From Bacillota bacterium (GTDB lineage: Bacteria; Bacillota; Bacilli; Bacillales_B; DSM-18226), in assembly GCA_021821235.1 (NCBI GenBank), contig JAKACS010000318.1:1-5037 (forward strand): a stretch of DNA of 5,037 bases. Direction: 5' to 3'. The first letter of the stretch is position 1. Each line of letters begins with the position of its first letter. The notes below the pieces were generated by a model, which was not told the DNA's origin, made no database searches, and saw only the letters and a list, made by a program, of their open reading frames with translations. Positions 1 to 5,037 of this stretch are shown in pieces. The position numbers were made by a program, and so were the translations under genes.

Positions 1-1
1 C

Positions 2-1117
2 AAGCTTTTTACCAAGCTGCAAGCTGATTTTTCCCCACAAGAAATTGCGTACATTGCTACAACGCTTGACTCCTTTTTTACAAAAGACCACCTCAAAAAA
101 TTGATTGAAAAGATTTTTTTCCACTATCGTCGCAACGGAAAATTCATGAAAGCCTTTCAGATTTTGCAAATTTTAACAGCATTTTATCCTGATGATCAAT
201 CGGTCAGCGAGCGGCTGAATTCCCAAGAATTTTATTCCTATCAAAAATTCTATTCTTCCTCAAGTATGGCTGATATTTTGAAAAAAGACCCTCTCTATGT
301 TGATCTACATTGTTTCAACTATCGTACGGATCCGAACAAGCGGGCGATGTTGAAAGATCTTCTGCTTTCCAAACATTCCTTTGTTGATTTGCTTTTATTG
401 TGGTTGGAACAAAAACGAACAGATGAGCTTGAATTTTACACGCCGATGGCTTTAAAATTCATTACCATGCCGGACTGGATATTTATTTTAACAAAAGCGG
501 GAATGAACCCGTTTCGATTGCTGCCCGGGACAAAGCAAGTAATTGAAAAAATGCTGAAAAATGACCAATCTGAATCAGCGACACTGTATTTGCTGCCTTT
601 TCTCAATGACTTGCCAAAAGAGTATGACCCGATATGGAAAATGCTGTGGGAAAAGGTCGAGGCTGATTTTCTGGCTGCCCATTTAAATTCCTTTTTGGCG
701 ATTTTTGAAAAGGAAGTCACCGCTGGAAATAGGGTGAAAGTGGATGACAAGGTGTTCCAACTGACAGTAAGTTTGTTCCGCCGATTGGATTTGAAAACTG
801 TTTACGAAAAATTGCTGCCAATCCAAACGTTTTTTCCTCATTCATCCGTTCTTCGCAAATTGTCGCGGATGATGGAATTGGCAGAAAATCCGGACGAGAT
901 GATGGAGCTCGGCGATTTGTATGTGGAATTTAAACAGTACGATCAAGCGATTGACTGCTATTTTTGGGAAATGGAGTTAAGGCCGCAGGATCCGGAGCCA
1001 GTGTTGAAAATTTGCAAATGCTATCAACAGAAGGGCCTGTTGGGCGAAGCGGAAGTCTATCAAAAAATCTTCACGCAGTTAAAAAACAATCAAGCGGATG
1101 GCTCCCTCGCACAGTAA
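2..1117 (+). CDS. TPR-like repeat protein, 5'-truncated by the window edge
   Basis: The frame is open from base 2 to a TAA at 1115-1117, giving 371 visible residues, so the gene starts outside the window. The first in-window start codon (TTG at 101) lacks a Shine-Dalgarno sequence and sits inside continuous helical protein, so I reject it as the start. The product is almost entirely alpha-helical with no signal peptide or obvious membrane segment, so it is probably cytoplasmic. The clearest TPR-like units are consecutive 34-residue blocks at about 890-991 (ELGDLYVEFKQYDQAIDCYF) and 992-1093 (KICKCYQQKGLLGEAEVYQ). A related helical pair lies near the left edge (HYRRNGKFMKAFQILQILTA). TPRs usually mediate protein-protein contacts; no partner or catalytic motif is visible. 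It loosely recalls uncharacterised Bacillus TPR proteins such as YsoA, but I cannot confirm orthology. A second in-frame TAA follows at once, then a terminator, so it ends its own transcription unit. Confidence 0.85.
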   Translation, partial: KLFTKLQADFSPQEIAYIATTLDSFFTKDHLKKLIEKIFFHYRRNGKFMKAFQILQILTAFYPDDQSVSERLNSQEFYSYQKFYSSSSMADILKKDPLYVDLHCFNYRTDPNKRAMLKDLLLSKHSFVDLLLLWLEQKRTDELEFYTPMALKFITMPDWIFILTKAGMNPFRLLPGTKQVIEKMLKNDQSESATLYLLPFLNDLPKEYDPIWKMLWEKVEADFLAAHLNSFLAIFEKEVTAGNRVKVDDKVFQLTVSLFRRLDLKTVYEKLLPIQTFFPHSSVLRKLSRMMELAENPDEMMELGDLYVEFKQYDQAIDCYFWEMELRPQDPEPVLKICKCYQQKGLLGEAEVYQKIFTQLKNNQADGSLAQ

Positions 1118-1130
1118 TAAAAGGTTGGTT

Positions 1131-1163
1131 AAAGATCTCATCGTTCCTATGAGGTCTTTTTTT
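1131..1163 (+). terminator. Rho-independent terminator of the TPR-protein gene
   Basis: An 11-bp stem pairs AAAGATCTCAT (1131-1141) with ATGAGGTCTTT (1149-1159), including one U-G wobble, around a 7-nt loop. A run of seven T (1157-1163) follows. It begins 13 nt after the first stop codon and separates the TPR-protein gene from the downstream operon. Confidence 0.93.
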
Positions 1164-1182
1164 GTTTCATAAAGGTATAGTT

Positions 1183-1237
1183 GGTGAGCGCAAATAAAAG
1201 AGAAATTTTTACTATTAGACATCGGGTGAGCGTAAAT
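1183..1237. repeat. Pair of 13-bp direct repeats spaced 42 bp
   Basis: GGTGAGCGCAAAT (1183-1195) and GGTGAGCGTAAAT (1225-1237) agree at 12 of 13 positions in the same orientation. Their starts are exactly 42 bp apart, which is twice the 21-bp period of the array downstream. No convincing copy sits at the midpoint (1204). The function is unknown. Confidence 0.7.
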
Positions 1238-1330
1238 CGTTCAGATATTTACAAAATTCAAGTATGTCACTACTTGCAAAAGGCTAAAAATTACCTCTTT
1301 TCTGGAAAAAATCTCGGCCCATGAACTGGA

Positions 1331-1423
1331 TTCCGCCTACAGTTGTCACTTTTCCGCCTAACTAGTGAAGAATTCCGCCTTCGAACACCTTTTTTCCGCC
1401 TACATCACAACTAATTCCGCCTA
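1331..1423. repeat. Five-copy array of TTCCGCCTA at an exact 21-bp period
   Basis: Copies of the 9-mer start at 1331, 1352, 1373, 1394 and 1415, every interval being exactly 21 bp. Four copies are TTCCGCCTA and the third is TTCCGCCTT. The four intervening 12-bp spacers show no clear similarity. The two bases before each copy are GA, TT, AA, TT, AA, so they alternate in the last four copies. On the other strand the motif reads TAGGCGGAA. Reading frames through the array are broken by TAG codons on both strands, so it is not a coding heptad repeat. Repeat and spacer are far too short for CRISPR. A 21-bp period equals two turns of B-DNA, so all copies face the same side of the helix. This may be a multi-site protein-binding region or a member of a dispersed intergenic repeat family; I cannot tell which. 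Confidence 0.85.
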
Positions 1424-1562
1424 GCCATAACTAAGCATGTTTACCTGTCTGTTTTTTCCTAAATTCGGCAAATAAAGTCATAAACTTCCTGTCCAATGAA
1501 ACACAAATAAATAGTTCATTATCCCTAATTACTCAGAAAAAATTCCAATAAAATCTTAAAAA

Positions 1563-1585
1563 ATGCTTTTATTTCCGGAAAGCAT
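1563..1585. promoter_or_regulatory. Inverted repeat over the -35/spacer region of the regulator promoter
   Basis: ATGCTTT (1563-1569) and AAAGCAT (1579-1585) form a perfect 7-bp inverted repeat with a 9-bp gap. A second perfect palindrome, TTTCCGGAAA (1572-1581), lies inside it with a slightly shifted centre. The element ends 4 bp before the TATAAT box, where a regulator could compete with RNA polymerase. No run of T follows, so it is not a terminator. No binding protein can be named. Confidence 0.4.
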
Positions 1586-1602
1586 GGCTTATAATCAAAC
1601 TG
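1568..1602 (+). promoter_or_regulatory. Probable sigma-A promoter of the GntR-ABC operon
   Basis: A perfect -10 hexamer TATAAT lies at 1590-1595. No good -35 is present: TTTATT at 1568-1573 (16-bp spacer) matches the TTGACA consensus at three of six positions. No TG extended -10 is in place. Transcription would start near 1602, giving a leader of about 43 nt before the regulator ATG. The predicted start falls within the candidate operator, as expected for an autorepressed promoter. Confidence 0.55.
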
Positions 1603-1623
1603 TATTATTAATAATAGTACACT
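1599..1623. promoter_or_regulatory. Candidate YtrA-type operator
   Basis: ACTGTA (1599-1604) and TACACT (1618-1623) are separated by exactly 13 bp. As I recall it, the operator described for Bacillus subtilis YtrA is AGTGTA-N13-TACACT, so this site would match 11 of 12 arm positions with the correct gap. The core also contains a perfect 14-bp palindrome, TATTATTAATAATA (1603-1616). The site begins 3 bp downstream of the -10 box and covers the predicted transcription start. It is placed for self-repression by the YtrA-like protein encoded immediately downstream. Confidence 0.65.
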
Positions 1624-1634
1624 TGGTACAGATT

Positions 1635-1640
1635 GGGGGT
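1635..1640 (+). promoter_or_regulatory. Ribosome binding site that fixes the GntR regulator start
   Basis: GGGGGT (G run 1635-1639) lies 5 nt before the ATG at 1645. An in-frame TTG at 1633 overlaps this site and would have no Shine-Dalgarno of its own, so ATG 1645 is the better start. Confidence 0.75.
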
Positions 1641-1644
1641 CATT

Positions 1645-2034
1645 ATGTTTGAGCTTGATTTGCGAAGCCGAAAACCCATTTATGAACAATTGGTTGATAA
1701 GTTAAAGGAGTTCATCATAAATGAAGTGTTGAAACCGGATGAACAGCTGCCGTCCGTTCGAGCGATGGCACATGAGCTGACGATTAATCCGAACACGATT
1801 CAAAAAGCATATCGGGAACTTGAGACGCAAGGATTTATTTATTCGGTAAAAGGAAAGGGCAGTTTCGTAAGTCCAAACAATCAGAAAAAGGATGGCGAGA
1901 AAATATTGTTCGTTAAGAAAGAGCTTGAAAAATTGATATTGGAAGCTTTTTACCTTGGCTTAACGACAAAGGAATTAATCGAATTCATCCGCGAGATTGA
2001 GAACAAAAAAGGAGGGGGCGAAGCAAATGATTGA
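1645..2034 (+). CDS. YtrA-subfamily GntR transcriptional regulator
   Basis: This is a 129-residue DNA-binding regulator, the short length typical of the YtrA subfamily, which lacks the large effector domain of other GntR proteins. Residues 1-75 form the winged helix-turn-helix. The family opening RSRKPIYEQL is at 7-16, the recognition region PSVRAMAHELTINPNTIQKA at 36-55, then YRELETQG (56-63) and the wing VKGKGSFV (68-75). Residues 76-129 are charged and helical and probably form the dimerisation segment. Members of this subfamily usually repress ABC transporter operons in which they are the first gene, as here; the candidate operator upstream supports autorepression. The inducer is not visible; in B. 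subtilis the related ytr operon responds to certain cell-wall antibiotics, so a similar signal is a guess. The C-terminal GGG is encoded by the Shine-Dalgarno of the next gene, which overlaps by 8 nt. The fold assignment is very secure; orthology to ytrA itself is not established. Confidence 0.93.
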   Translation: MFELDLRSRKPIYEQLVDKLKEFIINEVLKPDEQLPSVRAMAHELTINPNTIQKAYRELETQGFIYSVKGKGSFVSPNNQKKDGEKILFVKKELEKLILEAFYLGLTTKELIEFIREIENKKGGGEAND

Positions 2035-2926
2035 GGTGAAAAACGCCAGCAAGCAATTTGAAAAATATGAAGCAGTGAAAAATATCAACATGACAATCGA
2101 AAAAGGTTCAATTTTTGGATTGATCGGCTCAAACGGTGCCGGGAAAACAACCTTGCTTAAACTGCTAGCGGGGATTTACCGTCCGGAACAAGGGGAGATC
2201 ACCATCGGTGGTGAGCCTGTCTATGAAAATCCGGCAATCAAGCAGCAAATCGTCTATATTCCGGATCAGCCATACTTCCTAACCAATTACACAGCAAAAC
2301 AAATGGCTGATTTTTATCACAGTCTTTATCCAAGTTGGAATGCTGAACGCTTTTTAAACCTTGCCGAAGCATTTTCTTTTGACGTAAACAAAAAATTACA
2401 TACCTTTTCAAAAGGCTGGCAACGACAGGCTGCCTTTATCCTTGCCCTCGCGGCACAACCTGACGTTTTGCTTCTGGACGAGCCACTTGACGGACTTGAT
2501 CCGGTTGTACGCAAAAAAGTGAAGAACCTGCTGATTCAGGACGTGGCCGCACGGGAAATGACCATATTAATTTCGTCGCACAATCTCCTTGAAGTAGAAG
2601 ATCTTTGTGATCACGTCGGAATTATTCACAATGGCCAAATGGTCTTAGAAAAAGAGCTGGATGAACTGAAATCCGATGTCCATAAAGTTCAGGTCGCCTA
2701 TCAACAAGGATTCCCGCAAATTCTGCTGAAGAATTTGAATGTCCTTTATAAGGAAAGGCGCGGCAGCATAACGCTACTGATCGTTCGCGGGAAGGAAGAA
2801 GTGATTGCCCAGCAGATTCGTGAGACCCATCCGCTTATTTTTGATCTGCTGCCGCTCACACTTGAAGAAATTTTTATCTATGAAATGGGGGACATCGGCT
2901 ATGCCATCCAAAATATCATCGTATAA
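2027..2926 (+). CDS. ABC transporter ATP-binding protein (YtrB/BcrA-like)
   Basis: This is a 299-residue nucleotide-binding subunit that would power the permease encoded next, at the inner face of the membrane. Its motifs in order are: Walker A GSNGAGKTT (34-42), Q-loop Gln81 in YIPDQP, signature FSKGWQRQ (127-134), Walker B VLLLDE (147-152) with catalytic Glu152, D-loop DGLDP (155-159) and switch His185 in SSH. All catalytic residues are present, so it should be active. The signature is SKGWQ rather than LSGGQ, a form I associate with YtrB/EcsA-like ATPases. The segment after about residue 215 is the usual C-terminal extension of drug-export-type ATPases. The start is ATG 2027, preceded by AAGGAGG (2009-2015) inside the regulator gene. 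An in-frame TTG at 1997 lies upstream of that ribosome binding site and is rejected. The start overlaps the regulator stop by 8 nt and the 3' end overlaps the permease by 26 nt, so the three genes are probably coupled. Confidence 0.95.
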   Translation: MIEVKNASKQFEKYEAVKNINMTIEKGSIFGLIGSNGAGKTTLLKLLAGIYRPEQGEITIGGEPVYENPAIKQQIVYIPDQPYFLTNYTAKQMADFYHSLYPSWNAERFLNLAEAFSFDVNKKLHTFSKGWQRQAAFILALAAQPDVLLLDEPLDGLDPVVRKKVKNLLIQDVAAREMTILISSHNLLEVEDLCDHVGIIHNGQMVLEKELDELKSDVHKVQVAYQQGFPQILLKNLNVLYKERRGSITLLIVRGKEEVIAQQIRETHPLIFDLLPLTLEEIFIYEMGDIGYAIQNIIV

Positions 2927-4859
2927 CAAAGAACTCGTCAAACAAATTGGCCGTAGTGCCGGATGGATATCAGTTGTTTATTTTCTTGGCCTGCTGATTG
3001 CCTTGCCGATTCGGATCATGATGATGTATTCGGATAAACAAAATATTCCAGTTCCAAAACCTGATAACTTGTTTCAATATAATTTTACCTTGCAAATGCC
3101 TTTACTGATCACCGTTCCGGTGCTGATGGCGATCTTCCTGTTTCGCTATCTTCATGTGAAAAAAGCAGCAGACCTAATGCATAGCCTGCCGCTGAAAAGG
3201 GAGAAGCTTTTCCATCATTATGCTTTATCCGGAATTACTCTGTTGGTTTTGCCGGTTATTGTGATTGCCATCATCTTGTTGTTTGCCCAGACGGCAATGG
3301 ATTTAGGCAATTATTTTAGGAAAGTCGATATTTTGTACTGGGCAGGTACGACGATACTAATCAACCTAATCCTTTACACGGTTAGCATTGTTGTTGCGGT
3401 CATGACGGGGATGTCTGTCGTTCATTTGGTTCTGACGTACGCGCTGCTTTTCTTTCCGGGCGGAATCACGGTTTTAGTTTTGTTAAATTTAAACATTTTA
3501 TTGTATGGCTTTCCAAGTGATGTTTTTCTTGCAAAGCAGTTGGAGAAGATGTCGCCGCTTACCTACGCAACCGTTTTGCAAGGACGGCCTTTTATATGGA
3601 ATGTAGCGGTTGTTTATGGCGGGATCGCGCTGATTCTTTATTGGCTGTCGCTCTATTTTTATAGAAAAAGGAAGGTGGAAGCTGCATCTGAAGCGATTGC
3701 GTTTGCAAATATGCGTGAAATTTTCAAATATGGGTTCACATTTTCGCTGATGCTTGTTGGCGGAGCCTACTTTTATCAAGTATCTTATAGCAGTCTCGGC
3801 TGGACAATCTTTGGATACGTGATTGGTGCGGCCGCCGGCTATTTTCTTGCCGAGATGGTTTTGGAGAAAAATTGGCGGGTTTTTGGCAAGCTGAAAGGGC
3901 TCGCGATTTATCTGCTTGTATTCATACTGGCCACCGTTGCTGTCAAATCAATGGGCTTTTACGAAAATCGGATTCCAGCGCAGACGGAAGTAAAGAGTGT
4001 GCTTGTAAGCGATAATCCAAGTATGTTCCAGGACACAATCGGTTTTAGCGAAGAAATTTACCGTCCGCAGTCTATGAAAAGCCAAGTGAGCATTGCGGCC
4101 GTGCGAAAATTGCAGCAGCAAATCATTGCCAATCAAAAAATCAATCAACGGAATGAAAAACGCAAGGAATATTTTATTATCAAGTATGAATTAGACGATA
4201 ACAGTACAATGCTACGTGAATACAGAGTGGACAAACGGCTTTATGCAGATACGTTTAAAACGATTTATGAAACGGCCGATTACAAGCGGTCAACCAATGA
4301 AATCTTCCAGATCAAGCAAAACGAGATACAGACAATTTCGATTCTGGCCAATAGCTCGGATGGACGCAAGGTCATTGTCTATGAACCGCAAGAAGTCAAG
4401 CAAGTTTTAGACTTGCTGAAAGCAGATATATTAGCTGAATCCTATGACGATAGTGAATATTACCAGGGACGAGGATCGTCAATTGTAATTGATTTAGGAA
4501 AAAAACGTCAAGTGAACCTGGAATTTAAACCAACGTATCGTCAATTAACGAAATGGCTGGAAGAGAAAAATCTCTTGGAAAAAGCAAAAGTTACCGCCGA
4601 TGATCTTGATCATATTGTTGTTGCCAAAAATAATTTTGGAAAGCAATTCGACCCAAACACCATTATAAAAAAGGCGGAGAACGAAGCGAATAAATTAAAC
4701 ATTACCGATAAAGCGCAATTGAGCGAGGCACTTCAACAAGCTAGTTTGCGTCGCGGAGACTATGTCGCATTGTTCTATTATAAACAGAGTAAATCCCCGG
4801 AACTCTTTTATTTTGATCAAGAACATGCTCCTGAATTTGTAAAAAATGCACTGAAATAG
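2901..4859 (+). CDS. ABC transporter permease with a large extracytoplasmic C-terminal domain
   Basis: This is a 652-residue membrane subunit, the probable partner of the ATPase just upstream. I count about nine hydrophobic helices near residues 20-42, 62-82, 108-129, 145-169, 172-195, 231-254, 274-293, 299-321 and 333-350. Basic loops (KK at 87-88, RKRK at 255-258, KLK at 330-332) fall on the cytoplasmic side. With nine helices, the 300-residue C-terminal part (about 352-652) lies outside the membrane. It is hydrophilic and of mixed alpha/beta character, and the whole protein has no cysteine. The loop DLMHSLPLKREKLF (91-104) is typical of Firmicute ABC-2-like permeases beside YtrA-type regulators. 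The architecture resembles permeases annotated with DUF6449, but I could not test this. ATG 2901 is chosen because GGGGG (2887-2891) sits 9 nt upstream; ATG 2880 is an in-frame alternative. B. subtilis uses two separate permeases, YtrC and YtrD, so one long permease is a variant. The substrate is unknown; export or sensing of a peptide or envelope compound is inference. Confidence 0.88.
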   Translation: MPSKISSYNKELVKQIGRSAGWISVVYFLGLLIALPIRIMMMYSDKQNIPVPKPDNLFQYNFTLQMPLLITVPVLMAIFLFRYLHVKKAADLMHSLPLKREKLFHHYALSGITLLVLPVIVIAIILLFAQTAMDLGNYFRKVDILYWAGTTILINLILYTVSIVVAVMTGMSVVHLVLTYALLFFPGGITVLVLLNLNILLYGFPSDVFLAKQLEKMSPLTYATVLQGRPFIWNVAVVYGGIALILYWLSLYFYRKRKVEAASEAIAFANMREIFKYGFTFSLMLVGGAYFYQVSYSSLGWTIFGYVIGAAAGYFLAEMVLEKNWRVFGKLKGLAIYLLVFILATVAVKSMGFYENRIPAQTEVKSVLVSDNPSMFQDTIGFSEEIYRPQSMKSQVSIAAVRKLQQQIIANQKINQRNEKRKEYFIIKYELDDNSTMLREYRVDKRLYADTFKTIYETADYKRSTNEIFQIKQNEIQTISILANSSDGRKVIVYEPQEVKQVLDLLKADILAESYDDSEYYQGRGSSIVIDLGKKRQVNLEFKPTYRQLTKWLEEKNLLEKAKVTADDLDHIVVAKNNFGKQFDPNTIIKKAENEANKLNITDKAQLSEALQQASLRRGDYVALFYYKQSKSPELFYFDQEHAPEFVKNALK

Positions 4860-4862
4860 GGC

Positions 4863-4867
4863 GGGAG
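4863..4867 (+). promoter_or_regulatory. Ribosome binding site that fixes the sigma-gene start
   Basis: GGGAG (4863-4867) is 9 nt before ATG 4877. A closer ATG at 4869 is only 1 nt away and leads to a stop after three codons (ATGAAAAAATGA), so 4877 is the functional start. Confidence 0.7.
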
Positions 4868-4876
4868 TATGAAAAA

Positions 4877-5037
4877 ATGAATTTTAATCAACTATTCTCT
4901 CAATATTACCAGCGTGTGTTTTCTGTTGCATATTCGGTCACAAAAGGTCGCTTTCTTACTGAAGGAATGTCAAAAATTGGATAAGCTGAAAAATGCCTGC
5001 AAAATCGGGGCATGGCTGTCCGCGATCGCCAGCCGGA
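4877..5037 (+). pseudogene. ECF-type RNA polymerase sigma factor, frameshifted and cut by the window edge
   Basis: From ATG 4877 the frame encodes a typical sigma region 2.1 start (FSQYYQRVFSVAYSVTK, then RFLTE). It ends at TAA 4982-4984 after 35 residues. The next family-conserved block, QKLDKLKN followed by KIGAWLSAIASR, is present from 4971 to the window edge in the +1 frame. The stretch that should join them, usually like EDVVQETFIKA in this family, is missing. Aligned to that remembered consensus, about 26 nt have been lost. That agrees with the observed frame change and removes region 2.2, which contacts core RNA polymerase. The gene starts 17 nt after the permease stop with no terminator between, so it probably belongs to the same transcript. 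ECF sigma factors normally direct stress or envelope regulons. A sequencing error cannot be excluded, but a plain one-base error would not explain the missing conserved residues. Confidence 0.8.

Larger units (their letters stand above)
1164..1562. other. Gene-free intergenic region carrying two periodic repeat sets
   Basis: I find no plausible coding frame with a start and ribosome binding site here on either strand, and no tRNA, riboswitch or convincing hairpin. The region is AT-rich. It contains the 42-bp-spaced motif pair at 1183-1237 and the 21-bp-periodic array at 1331-1423, both listed separately. From about 1436 to 1562 I see only AT-rich sequence without recognisable elements; a degenerate continuation of the array around 1457 is too weak to call. 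Confidence 0.7.

Noticed and set aside
436..750. 104-codon open frame on the minus strand
   Set aside because: It lies wholly inside the TPR-protein gene, and its translation, rich in Ser and Phe, resembles no family I recognise. It is a shadow of the real gene.
1267..1303. Possible hairpin or promoter around TTGCAAAAGG and CCTCTTTTC
   Set aside because: Only about five base pairs can form with a long loop, and no -10 box lies at a suitable distance from TTGCAA.
1331..1435. The periodic array as a small CRISPR locus
   Set aside because: The repeat is 9 bp and the spacer 12 bp, far below CRISPR dimensions, and no cas gene or leader is visible.
1331..1435. The array as DNA coding for a heptad-repeat peptide (21 bp = 7 codons)
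   Set aside because: On the minus strand one frame gives a recurring Gly-Gly every seven codons, but it is closed by TAG codons within the array and just upstream and has no start codon or ribosome binding site. On the plus strand the corresponding frame hits TAG in the second spacer.
1633..1644. TTG 1633 as the regulator start
   Set aside because: It overlaps the GGGGGT ribosome binding site of ATG 1645 and would add four residues before the conserved family start MFELD.
3498..3779. 93-codon open frame on the minus strand inside the permease gene
   Set aside because: The translation is of low plausibility and fully covered by a well-supported membrane protein frame.
4955..4985. Programmed ribosomal frameshift in the sigma gene
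   Set aside because: There is no clear slippery site plus stimulator, and any shift product would still lack the conserved core-binding residues of region 2.2, so a deletion is the simpler explanation.

Overview
The window looks like chromosomal DNA from a low-GC Gram-positive bacterium of the Bacillaceae type. The support is AT-rich sequence, strong AGGAGG-like ribosome binding sites, a U-tailed intrinsic terminator, and protein families typical of Bacillus relatives. All recognisable genes are on the + strand.

Left part (2-1163): the 3' portion of a gene for a tetratricopeptide-repeat (TPR)-like protein. The reading frame is open to the left edge, so the true start lies outside. It ends in a tandem TAATAA stop followed by a clear intrinsic terminator.

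Middle (1164-1644): a gene-free gap of about 480 bases that is not empty. It holds a pair of 13-bp near-identical motifs spaced exactly 42 bp apart. It also holds five copies of TTCCGCCT(A/T) at exactly 21-bp intervals, with unrelated 12-bp spacers. Close to the next gene are an inverted repeat, a TATAAT -10 box and a YtrA-like operator (ACTGTA-N13-TACACT) lying over the predicted transcription start.

Right part (1645-4859): a tightly packed operon. It encodes a short YtrA-subfamily GntR repressor, an ABC transporter ATPase of the YtrB/BcrA type, and one 652-residue ABC permease. The permease has about nine membrane helices and a 300-residue domain predicted to lie outside the cell. The reading frames overlap (8 nt, then 26 nt), which implies translational coupling. 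By family analogy the repressor silences its own operon until a cell-envelope signal, such as a wall-active antibiotic, relieves it. That trigger is inference.

Right edge (4877-5037): the start of an ECF-type sigma-70 gene, 17 nt after the permease stop. Its conserved start and its conserved region-2 segment are both present but in different frames. The DVVQE-type core-binding stretch between them is missing, which suggests a frameshifting deletion of about 26 nt. In this genome (or this assembly) the sigma factor appears broken.

The most unusual signal is the 21-bp-periodic, non-coding repeat array in the intergenic gap. I see no wholly new multi-gene system; the transporter module is a variant of a known theme.
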